Below, one piece after another: positions 49,849 to 56,740 of a stretch of 64,000 nucleotides of DNA. Under the pieces are notes generated by a model, which worked only from the letters and a program-made list of their open reading frames with translations, ran no database searches and was not told the DNA's origin. This DNA is from Clostridia bacterium (GTDB taxonomy: Bacteria; Bacillota; Clostridia; Christensenellales; Aristaeellaceae), in contig JAFUTW010000047.1 in the NCBI GenBank assembly GCA_017484085.1, positions 1-64,000 on the forward strand, in the 5' to 3' direction. The translations under genes and the position numbers were made by a program. The number at the start of each line of letters is the position of its first letter. Position 1 is the stretch's first letter.

Positions 49849-50916
49849 ATGAAGAAAGTCCTGGCACTCGTACTCGCGCTCGTCGTGGTCTTCACGCTGG
49901 CGGCGGCAGCCCTTGCTGACGGCAAGAGCCCGGTGGACGGCATGACGGTCGCCTTCATCCCGAAGGTCTCCGGCAACTCCTTCTTCGAGGCTGCAAATGA
50001 CGGCGCCCAGAAGTACGCCGCCGATTGGGGCCTGACGGTCGACTACATCGGCTCTCCCGACGCTTCCGTCACCACCCAGCTGGAGCTGATCCAGCAGGCG
50101 ATCGATAAGGGCGTGGACGCCATCTGCATCTCTTCCGTCGACGCCACCGCGCTCGATGAGAAGCTGCAGGAAGCTCAGGATGCCGGCATCTTCGTCAGCA
50201 CCTGGGACTCTGACGTCTCTCCCGATTCCCGTGCGCTGATGGTCTCCCAGGGCACCGCTTCCGTCCTTGGCCCGATGCTGGTCGAGATGGGCGTTGACTC
50301 CCTGAAGGAGCGCGGCGTGGACGTCACCGGTGAAGTGAAGTACGTATGGCACTTCTCCAACCCGTCCGTTGCCGACCAGAACAGCTGGTATGTCGCCGGC
50401 GAAGAGTACATCAAGGAAAAGTATCCCACCTGGGTTGCCATCCATGATCCGTACTTCTCCGAGCAGGATCCTGCGAAGTCCGTCTCCATCGGCGAAGCGC
50501 TGCTGGAAGCGAACCCCGACGTTGACCTCATCATCTGCAACGACTCCACCGCTCTGCCCGGCCAGTGCGGCGCTGCCCAGAACAAGGGCCTGACCGCGAA
50601 GGACGTCACCATCACCGGTTTCTGCCCGCCCTCCGGCATGACCACCTACCTCGAAAACGGCGTCTGCACGCGCTGGGGCCTGTGGGACTGCGGCATCCAG
50701 GGCGCTATGGGCTGCTACCTCGCGGCCTACATCTCTGCCGGCAACACCGTGCACGTGGGCGACAAGGTTGACATCCCCGGCATCGGCGAAGTCGAAATCC
50801 TTGCCAACAGCGATCTGGTCGAAGGCCAGGAGACCGCGGAAGAGAACAACGGCGTCGTGCTGCTGCCCGAGCGCGTTGTCTTCACCGCCGAGAACGTGGC
50901 GAACTATCCCTTCTGA
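49849..50916 (+). CDS. lsrB: AI-2-binding protein LsrB
   Basis: A 355-residue secreted binding protein. The signal peptide ends AAALAD (about residue 24) and has no cysteine, so no lipid anchor is predicted. Of the six AI-2 contacts known in Salmonella LsrB (K35, D116, D166, Q167, P220, A222), the lysine (AFIPKVSG, K39), the WDSD aspartates (119-122), and D176/Q177 (SVADQNSW) are kept, while the P and A positions read N231 and S233 (IICNDSTALP). Clostridial LsrB proteins with altered sites have been shown to bind AI-2. AGGAGG precedes the ATG; a much longer in-frame opening from 49000 is an lsrD shadow. Confidence 0.9.
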   Translation: MKKVLALVLALVVVFTLAAAALADGKSPVDGMTVAFIPKVSGNSFFEAANDGAQKYAADWGLTVDYIGSPDASVTTQLELIQQAIDKGVDAICISSVDATALDEKLQEAQDAGIFVSTWDSDVSPDSRALMVSQGTASVLGPMLVEMGVDSLKERGVDVTGEVKYVWHFSNPSVADQNSWYVAGEEYIKEKYPTWVAIHDPYFSEQDPAKSVSIGEALLEANPDVDLIICNDSTALPGQCGAAQNKGLTAKDVTITGFCPPSGMTTYLENGVCTRWGLWDCGIQGAMGCYLAAYISAGNTVHVGDKVDIPGIGEVEILANSDLVEGQETAEENNGVVLLPERVVFTAENVANYPF

Positions 50917-50926
50917 TGAAGGACTG

Positions 50927-50953
50927 AAGGAGCCTTCGGGCTCCTTCTCTTTT
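50927..50953 (+). terminator. Intra-operon terminator after lsrB
   Basis: AAGGAGCC (50927-50934), UUCG tetraloop, GGCTCCTT (50939-50946), then CTCTTTT. It should lower lsrF and later genes relative to lsrACDB. Confidence 0.88.
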
Positions 50954-51031
50954 GACCGCCCCGGCGGCAGGACGCCAGGGGCGGCCCCCTTGTTTCATTC
51001 TGCTGAAAAGAAAGAAAGGAGCTGACCTCCC

Positions 51032-51931
51032 ATGGCGGATAAAGACGGCCTGAAGGTGGCGAAAGATTACCATACCGAAGTGCCCTTCGGAAACAACAAC
51101 GCGTTCTACGTCAAAGGCGCGAACAACCTCGACTGGGGCATGAAGAAGCACCTGGCCAACATCTTCGATCCCAAGAGCGGCAACACCGTGATGTTCGCAT
51201 TCGACCACGGCTATTTCATGGGCAGCACGGCCGGCCTGGAGCGGCTGGATCTCGTCATCCCGAAGCTCATGCCCTCCATCGACTGCCTGATGGGCACGCG
51301 CGGCGCGCTGCGCACCTGCGTGCCGCCCGAGAACCGCAAGGCTATCGCCCTGCGCGTCTCCAGCGGCTCCTCCATGCTGAACGACGACCTCAGCCACGAG
51401 GTGGTGGCGGTGGACATCGCGGATTCCATCCGCATGAACGCCGACTGCATGGCTGTGCAGACCTTCATCGGCGCGGACGGACAGCTCGCTTCCATCGACA
51501 ACCTGAGCCAGGTCATCAACGCCGGCTTCAAGTATTCCATCCCGACCCTCGGCGTCGTCGCCGTGGGCAAGGAGATGGCGCGCACCTCCCGCTTCTTCAA
51601 GCTGGCGACGCGCATTATCGCGGAGATGGGCGTTCAGCTGGTTAAGACCTACTACTTTGAGGACCCGGACGATCCCAACGGATTCGAAGAGGTCGTGGCA
51701 GCCTGCCCGGTGCCGATCGTCGTCGCAGGCGGCAAAAAGCTGCCGGAAGAAGAAGCGCTTGCGATGGCATACAAGTCCATCCGGTGCGGCGCACGCGGCC
51801 TGGATATGGGACGCAACATCTTCCAGTCCCCGCATTCCGTCGAGATGGCCCAGGCGATCCGCAAGATCGTGCACGAGGGCTACACCGACAAGCAGGCCTA
51901 CGAATTCTATCAGGACGCGATCCACGCGTAA
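51032..51931 (+). CDS. lsrF: Phospho-AI-2 thiolase LsrF (3-hydroxy-5-phosphonooxypentane-2,4-dione thiolase)
   Basis: A 299-residue DeoC/FbaB-type class I aldolase-fold enzyme. LsrF transfers an acetyl group from the LsrG product to CoA, giving dihydroxyacetone phosphate and acetyl-CoA. The protein starts like LsrF (EVPFGNNNAFYVKGANNLDWGMKK), then FAFDHGYFMGST, LMGTRGAL, VKTYYF with the expected Schiff-base lysine, VVAGGKK and ARGLDMGRNIFQ. AAAGGAG precedes the ATG. It lies between two terminators with about 115 bases upstream of it but no clear own promoter. Confidence 0.92.
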   Translation: MADKDGLKVAKDYHTEVPFGNNNAFYVKGANNLDWGMKKHLANIFDPKSGNTVMFAFDHGYFMGSTAGLERLDLVIPKLMPSIDCLMGTRGALRTCVPPENRKAIALRVSSGSSMLNDDLSHEVVAVDIADSIRMNADCMAVQTFIGADGQLASIDNLSQVINAGFKYSIPTLGVVAVGKEMARTSRFFKLATRIIAEMGVQLVKTYYFEDPDDPNGFEEVVAACPVPIVVAGGKKLPEEEALAMAYKSIRCGARGLDMGRNIFQSPHSVEMAQAIRKIVHEGYTDKQAYEFYQDAIHA

Positions 51932-51939
51932 TGCCCCAA

Positions 51940-51972
51940 GGGGGCTGCCCCGGTGAAGGGCAGCCCCCTTTT
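51940..51972 (+). terminator. Rho-independent terminator after lsrF
   Basis: GGGGGCTGCCC (51940-51950), 7-base loop, GGGCAGCCCCC (51958-51968), then four T. Confidence 0.88.
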
Positions 51973-51995
51973 CCGACTGAAAGGAATCAAAAGTT

Positions 51996-52925
51996 ATGGT
52001 CTTAGCCATCCTGCAAATGGTGCTGCCGGTCATCCTCACCTTCCTGCTGGGGGCCTTCTGCCGCCGCAGGCAGATCGTGAAGCCGGAAGGGCTTGCCGGC
52101 GTTCGGGCGCTGGTCAGCAGCATCCTGCTGCCGGTCGTCCTGTTCAACGCCTTTTTCACGGCGGAGTACTCCGCGCGCATCGCGCTGACCTTCGTGACGG
52201 TCTTTGCGGCGTGCAGCCTGGGACTCGCGGCAGGGTTTGCGCTGCGGCGCTTTGCGGCCCCGCACTGCAAGTTCATGCCTTTCCTCGTCACGAATTTTGA
52301 AGGCGGCATGCTGGGCTACGCGCTGTTCGCGCTGCTCTACCCGGGGCAGACCTCCGTCTTTGCGATGGCGGATATCGGGCAGACGCTGTGCGCGCATACG
52401 GTGTTCCTCGTGGCGCTGGTGGCGGTATCGGGCGGCAAGGCCTCCCCGCTGCAGCTTGCCAAACGCGCGCTGTCTACGCCCGCGCTGATCGGCTCGCTGC
52501 TGGGCGTCGCGCTGGGGGCGCTGGGCGTCGGCAGGGCGGTGCTGAATTCGCCGGCCGGCGCGATCGTCAGCGATACGATCGCGTTCATCAGCGCGCCGGT
52601 TTCCGCGCTCATCCTCATCATCGTGGGGTACGACCTCAGCTTCCGCCGGGAGCTGATGCGCCCGGTGATGATCACGGCGGCGCTGCGGCTTGCCATCATG
52701 GCTGTCCTGGCCGTCTTCAGCTACGCCGTCATCTTCCATTTCATCCCGTTCGAAAAGCCGCTCTTCACGGCGCTGCTCCTGGCCTACAGCCTGCCCGCGC
52801 CGTTCATCGTCCCGCTATATGCGGACGTCACGGGCCACGCGGATTACATCTCGACGACGCTGTCCGTGGAGACGATCCTTTCGATCCTGCTGTTCATCGC
52901 GCTGGCGGCCTATACGCTGGCGTGA
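51996..52925 (+). CDS. AEC-family (auxin efflux carrier-like) transporter
   Basis: A 309-residue membrane protein with about ten hydrophobic segments. The first (VLAILQMVLPVILTFLLGAF) and the mid-protein TPALIGSLLGVALGALG and LILIIVGYDLSF fit the AEC/BASS-like ten-helix fold used for carboxylate and other anion transport. It lies 64 bases after lsrF inside the lsr gene run, which is unusual. It could export a product of AI-2 breakdown, or AI-2 itself; the substrate cannot be read from sequence. AAAGGAATC precedes the ATG. Confidence 0.85.
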   Translation: MVLAILQMVLPVILTFLLGAFCRRRQIVKPEGLAGVRALVSSILLPVVLFNAFFTAEYSARIALTFVTVFAACSLGLAAGFALRRFAAPHCKFMPFLVTNFEGGMLGYALFALLYPGQTSVFAMADIGQTLCAHTVFLVALVAVSGGKASPLQLAKRALSTPALIGSLLGVALGALGVGRAVLNSPAGAIVSDTIAFISAPVSALILIIVGYDLSFRRELMRPVMITAALRLAIMAVLAVFSYAVIFHFIPFEKPLFTALLLAYSLPAPFIVPLYADVTGHADYISTTLSVETILSILLFIALAAYTLA

Positions 52926-52995
52926 GCAGAGCGGCGCTCGATTCTGTTTTTGCTGGGGGATTCCGGTAAAGGAAAAGCATTCAAGGGGGAATATC

Positions 52996-54045
52996 GTGAG
53001 AAAACGGGGAGTTGAAATCCTGCTGCTGTGCCTTGCGCTGTGCGTGCCCGCAGCCGTGGCCTCTGCAAAGGTCAACATCTACTTCATCCCGAAGGTGACG
53101 GGCAGCGCTGCCGGAGAGGCGGCCTGCCTGGCCGCACAGGCCTTTGCGGAGGAAAACGGCTTCATCCTCACGCTGCCGGATGTGGAAAAGCCCACGGCAG
53201 CCGCGCAGGTTTCGGCCATTCGCGCCGCGGTCAACAACGGTGCGGACGGCATTTGCATCGACGTCGCGGACGCGGCAGGCGTGGATGCCGCGCTGAAGGA
53301 TGCGGCGGCAGGCGGGCTGATCGTCACCACGTGGGATTCGGACGCAGCTGCGGATGCGCGCGCTCTGGCGGTCAGCCAGGGCACGCCGGAGGAACTGGGC
53401 AGGATGCTGGCCGATCTGCTTGCCGCTTCGCTGGCGGAACGCGGGAAGGATGCCGAAAAAGACGAGATCCGCTACTGCTGGCACTGCGGCCTGGAGAAAA
53501 ACGCTGCGGAGGCTGCCCGGCGCGCGGCGGGAGAGGCTTATATCGCCGAAAAGTATCCGAACTGGATCAACGTCGCGCCCGACAGCTACTACTGCAAACT
53601 GGACAGAGAGAAAGCCGCCGCGACAGGAGAGGCCATCCTGGCCGCACACCCCGATATCGACGGCGTCATCTGCAGCGATCCCGTCTCCCTGGAGGGGCAG
53701 GCCAAGGCGCTGCAGAATCTGGGCCTCGGCATGCAGCAGGTCACGGTCACCGGCTTCGGCACGCCGAACGCGATGAAGCCGTATCTCGCGGAGGGCATCC
53801 TTTCCCGCTTCGGGCTGTGGGACGCGAGGCGGCAGGCCGTCCTGGCGTGTTATCTGACGCATGCGCGCATCTTCGGAGAGGAGATCGCACCCGGGGACAC
53901 CAAAGAAGCGCCCGGCCTGGGCACGTTTGAAGTGCTGCCTGATACCGCTCTGGATGAAGAGGCGGACGATTCCCGCGGCGGAGTGGTTCTTCTCCCGGAG
54001 CGGCCGGTTTTAACTGCCGAAAACATCGACAATTATGATTTCTGA
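52996..54045 (+). CDS. Diverged LsrB paralogue (secreted sugar-binding-type protein)
   Basis: A 349-residue protein with a signal peptide (ends AVASA, about residue 24). It keeps the LsrB frame: YFIPKVTG (K33), TTWDSDAAADARALAVSQGTPE, AGEAYIAEKYPNW, FGLWDARRQAV and the C-terminal GVVLLPERPVLTAENIDNYDF, which is almost the same as the end of lsrB. The D-Q pair of the AI-2 site is replaced by A-E (AAEAARR region) and the P/A positions read S and P. It therefore probably binds another ligand or AI-2 in another form. GTG start with AAGGGGGA upstream; in-frame sequence further upstream belongs to the AEC gene in another frame. Confidence 0.82.
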   Translation: MRKRGVEILLLCLALCVPAAVASAKVNIYFIPKVTGSAAGEAACLAAQAFAEENGFILTLPDVEKPTAAAQVSAIRAAVNNGADGICIDVADAAGVDAALKDAAAGGLIVTTWDSDAAADARALAVSQGTPEELGRMLADLLAASLAERGKDAEKDEIRYCWHCGLEKNAAEAARRAAGEAYIAEKYPNWINVAPDSYYCKLDREKAAATGEAILAAHPDIDGVICSDPVSLEGQAKALQNLGLGMQQVTVTGFGTPNAMKPYLAEGILSRFGLWDARRQAVLACYLTHARIFGEEIAPGDTKEAPGLGTFEVLPDTALDEEADDSRGGVVLLPERPVLTAENIDNYDF

Positions 54046-54087
54046 TACGGCAGCCGATCAGGATGCCGAAAGAAGGAGGACATGACG

Positions 54088-54522
54088 ATGCTGAAAGGGA
54101 TCTCGCCGGTGCTGTCACCGGAACTGCTGAAGGTGATGGCCGAAATGGGACACGGGGATGAGCTGGTGATCGCGGACGGGAACTTCCCCGGCACTTCCGT
54201 GGGGCAGCGCTGCGTCAGGCTGGACGGACACGGCGGCGCCGAGGTGATGCGCGCCATCATCCGGCTCTTCCCGCTGGATGACTTTGTGGAAGCGCCGCTG
54301 GCCGTGATGGAAGTGCCCTCCGGGATGTTTGAAGGCGACAGGGCGCCCATCTGGGCGGAGTACGAGGCCATCGGCAGGACGGACCTGCCGCAGGCGAAGT
54401 TTGAGTTTATGGAGCATGAGGCGTTCATCGAGCGCGCACGCCGGGCTTACGCCGTAGTGCAGACCGGGGAGAGCGCCCTGTATGCCAACATCATTCTGAG
54501 AAAGGGCGTCGTGAGGGGATAA
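54088..54522 (+). CDS. RbsD/FucU-family mutarotase
   Basis: A 144-residue protein that starts MLKGISPVLSPELLKVMAEMGHGDELVIADGNFP, cut here for its key parts: the histidine in MGHGDE and the following aspartate are the family's catalytic residues. A C-terminal ARRAYAVVQTGE and YANIILRKGV complete the fold. FucU and RbsD interconvert sugar anomers/pyranose-furanose forms. In this lsr run it may open or isomerise cyclic AI-2. Two ATGs are possible; 54088 is 7 bases from AGGAGGA, whereas 54082 is only 1. Confidence 0.85.
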   Translation: MLKGISPVLSPELLKVMAEMGHGDELVIADGNFPGTSVGQRCVRLDGHGGAEVMRAIIRLFPLDDFVEAPLAVMEVPSGMFEGDRAPIWAEYEAIGRTDLPQAKFEFMEHEAFIERARRAYAVVQTGESALYANIILRKGVVRG

Positions 54523-54558
54523 GGCCTTCCGGTGCATTTTTCAGGCAAAAAAGAAAGC

Positions 54559-54592
54559 GCTCCGCCTGTCCGGGCCTCCGGGCAGGCGGAGC
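54559..54592. repeat. Large inverted repeat after the lsr run
   Basis: A 15-base stem (54559-54573 with 54578-54592) with a GCCT loop. The T-rich side is on the minus strand, where no gene ends, so its role as terminator of the plus-strand lsr genes is unsure; it may still mark the end of that transcript. Confidence 0.5.
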
Positions 54593-54612
54593 CTGCGGAT
54601 ACGGAGTGAAGA

Positions 54613-55149
54613 ATGGAGATCACAGTGCATGGCACGGCCGAATTGCGGACGGAACGGACAGTGCTGCGCCGGTACCGCCCCGACGACGTGGAGGTGCTGT
54701 ACAGGCTTTTCGGGAGTGATCCGGAGATGACCCGCTACTCCGGCTGGAATCCCTACGCGACCCCGGAGATGGCGCGGGAGACGGTGGGAAGGTTCATCGA
54801 CAGCTATGCGGATGAGCACTTCTACGGCTGGGCGATCGACGCGGACGGCGCCCTGTGCGGAACCATCGGCGCCTATGATTACAAGGACGGCAGGATCGAG
54901 ACCGGCTTCAGCATCGCAAAAGAGTGCTGGGGGCGGGGCTATGCTACCGAAGCGCTGAAGGCGGTGCTGTCCTACCTGACGGAAAGCGAGGGCGTACCCT
55001 GCGTGTGCGCATGGTGCGCCGCGGAGAACGCCGGCTCGCGGAGAGTGCTGGAAAAGGCCGGGATGCGTCTTGTCCGTACCGAGGCCGGCGGCCTTACGGT
55101 GGGAGAGCGCACGTACGACAGACTGGTCTTTGATTACACGCGCGAATGA
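54613..55149 (+). CDS. GNAT-family N-acetyltransferase (RimJ/RimL type)
   Basis: A 178-residue acetyltransferase. ELRTERTVLRRYRPDDVEVL begins the fold, GTIGAYDYKDGRIETGFSIA the core strands, and ECWGRGYATEALKAVLSYL the acetyl-CoA loop; CAAENAGSRRVLEKAGMR closes the domain. The group acetylates ribosomal proteins, amino acids or small amines; no substrate can be named. It follows the large inverted repeat and is probably an independent unit. Confidence 0.9.
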   Translation: MEITVHGTAELRTERTVLRRYRPDDVEVLYRLFGSDPEMTRYSGWNPYATPEMARETVGRFIDSYADEHFYGWAIDADGALCGTIGAYDYKDGRIETGFSIAKECWGRGYATEALKAVLSYLTESEGVPCVCAWCAAENAGSRRVLEKAGMRLVRTEAGGLTVGERTYDRLVFDYTRE

Positions 55150-55197
55150 GCGCTCCGCTTATCGCATCACAAAGAGAACCGGAAAGGGGGAGCATAC

Positions 55198-55509
55198 ATG
55201 GCATCTGGCAAAGGGTATCTGGATTTCATCCTGGAACAGCTTTCCGGTCTGAAGGAGATTTCTTATCGGGCGATGATGGGGGAATACATCCTTTATTACC
55301 GCGGCAAGGTGATCGGCGGCATTTACGACGACCGCTTCCTCGTTAAACCGACAAAGTCCGCCAGGGCGATGATGCCTGACGCGGAGCTGGAACGCCCGTA
55401 TGAAGGCGCCAAAGAGATGCTGCTGGTGGACAACGTCGACAACAGGGATTTCCTGCGGGAGCTGCTGGAAGCGATGGCGGACGAACTTCCCGCACCGAAG
55501 AAGAAGTGA
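55198..55509 (+). CDS. TfoX/Sxy N-terminal-domain protein
   Basis: A 103-residue single-domain protein. ISYRAMMGEYILYYRGKVIGGIYDDRFLVKPT is the characteristic stretch (shown here in part: MMGEYILYYRGK). TfoX/Sxy full-length proteins regulate competence in gamma-proteobacteria, but stand-alone N-terminal domains are widespread in Firmicutes with no known role. GGGGGAG precedes the ATG. It ends in lysines. Confidence 0.85.
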   Translation: MASGKGYLDFILEQLSGLKEISYRAMMGEYILYYRGKVIGGIYDDRFLVKPTKSARAMMPDAELERPYEGAKEMLLVDNVDNRDFLRELLEAMADELPAPKKK

Positions 55510-55581
55510 TTCTATAGCCCACACGATAAAAGCTGAAGGATATCATGAGAGGGTGCATTGGGCACAGGCCAGGAAACCAGT

Positions 55582-55621
55582 CAAGATACCATGCAAGATA
55601 CAGGTCAAGATACCATGCAAG
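55582..55621 (+). repeat. Tandem 12-base repeat upstream of fic
   Basis: Units CAAGATACCATG (55582-55593), CAAGATACAGGT, CAAGATACCATG and a partial CAAG; a weaker unit precedes at 55570. In the fic frame they read QDTM-QDTG-QDTM. They lie upstream of the likely promoter and start, so they may be a remnant of a longer coding linker. Confidence 0.75.
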
Positions 55622-55624
55622 TTC

Positions 55625-55653
55625 TTGATCGGGTGACGGGGATTGCGTATAAT
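55625..55653 (+). promoter_or_regulatory. Promoter of the Fic gene
   Basis: TTGATC (55625-55630), 17-base spacer, TATAAT (55648-55653). A transcript from here starts about 18 bases before the GTG at 55678. Confidence 0.65.
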
Positions 55654-55677
55654 AAGCAGGAAAGAGAGGTGCTTCCT

Positions 55678-56670
55678 GTGGAACGGTATGAACCGCCCTT
55701 TACCATAACAAACCGGATGCTGTTGATGGTTGCGGGGATAGCGGAAAAAGCCGGTAGAATCAGCGGCTGCAACGCCTTTGAATCAAGGCCGCATCTGCGC
55801 CGGAACAACCGCATCCGTTCCATTCATTCCTCTCTGGCCATCGAGGCGAACTCCCTGTCTCTGGATGAAGTGAGGAGCGTCATCGGCGGCAAAACCGTCA
55901 TCGGCCCGCAGAAGGAGATCCAGGAAGTCAAAAATGCCTATCAGGCCTATGAGATGCTGGGCAGCTTTGATCCCTTCTCGCTGGAGGATCTCAAAAAGCT
56001 GCACGGCGTCATGACATTTCTGACCGTGCAGGAATCCGGCGTATTCCGCAGCCATAATGAAGGCGTCTTCAGGGGGGAGTGCTGCATTTTCATGGCGCCT
56101 CCGCCGCATCTGGTGCCGGGGCAGATGCGGGACCTGTTCGACTGGATGCAGCGAAGCAGAAGCGAAGTGCATCCGCTGATCCTTTCATCGGTGTTCCACT
56201 ATGAATTTGTCTTCATCCACCCGTTTGCGGATGGAAACGGCCGTATGGCCAGGCTGTGGCAGACAGCGCTGCTGTCACAATGGAATCCCGTTTTCCAGTA
56301 CCTGCCGCTTGAAAGCCGCATACAGGAGTTTCAGGATGCGTATTACGAGGCGATCGCTTCCTGCCATTCGGCCGGGAATGCGGATGCTTTTATTGTCTTC
56401 ATGCTGGACAAGATCAGCCTGACGCTGGACCGAGCTCTGGAACAGGCTTCTTCTAAAGATCCGTATCTGACCGCCGAAGTGCAGCGTCTCCTGGCTGTTA
56501 TGGAATATGATGTCCCTTATACGGCTGCACAGCTGATGGCAAAGCTGTCCCTGAAGTCGAGAGACAATTTCAGAAAGCTGTATCTCCTTCCGACGCTGGA
56601 AAGAGGGCTCATCGCCATGAGTGTACCGGAGAAGCCGACCAGCAGGAAGCAGGCATACATCCGAAGATAA
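55678..56670 (+). CDS. Fic-family protein (predicted AMP transferase)
   Basis: A 330-residue Fic protein. The active loop reads HPFADGNGRMAR (about residues 181-192) with the catalytic histidine and the phosphate-binding GNGR; an inhibitory helix SLAIEAN (about 52-58) comes before it, as in class II Fic proteins, so it is self-inhibited. The C-terminus (about 255-330) looks like a winged helix. Fic enzymes attach AMP or other nucleotides to Ser/Thr/Tyr of target proteins. The frame is open upstream to 55558, but YEPPFTITNRM is the usual N-terminus and the promoter lies between, so GTG 55678 is preferred. Lower GC than the core genes. Confidence 0.87.
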   Translation: MERYEPPFTITNRMLLMVAGIAEKAGRISGCNAFESRPHLRRNNRIRSIHSSLAIEANSLSLDEVRSVIGGKTVIGPQKEIQEVKNAYQAYEMLGSFDPFSLEDLKKLHGVMTFLTVQESGVFRSHNEGVFRGECCIFMAPPPHLVPGQMRDLFDWMQRSRSEVHPLILSSVFHYEFVFIHPFADGNGRMARLWQTALLSQWNPVFQYLPLESRIQEFQDAYYEAIASCHSAGNADAFIVFMLDKISLTLDRALEQASSKDPYLTAEVQRLLAVMEYDVPYTAAQLMAKLSLKSRDNFRKLYLLPTLERGLIAMSVPEKPTSRKQAYIRR

Positions 56671-56740
56671 GGTGTATCTGTATAAACTGTCCACGCCAGG
56701 TATTTGTTCAACGCTGAAAGAGCATTGGAGGAATCAGAGA

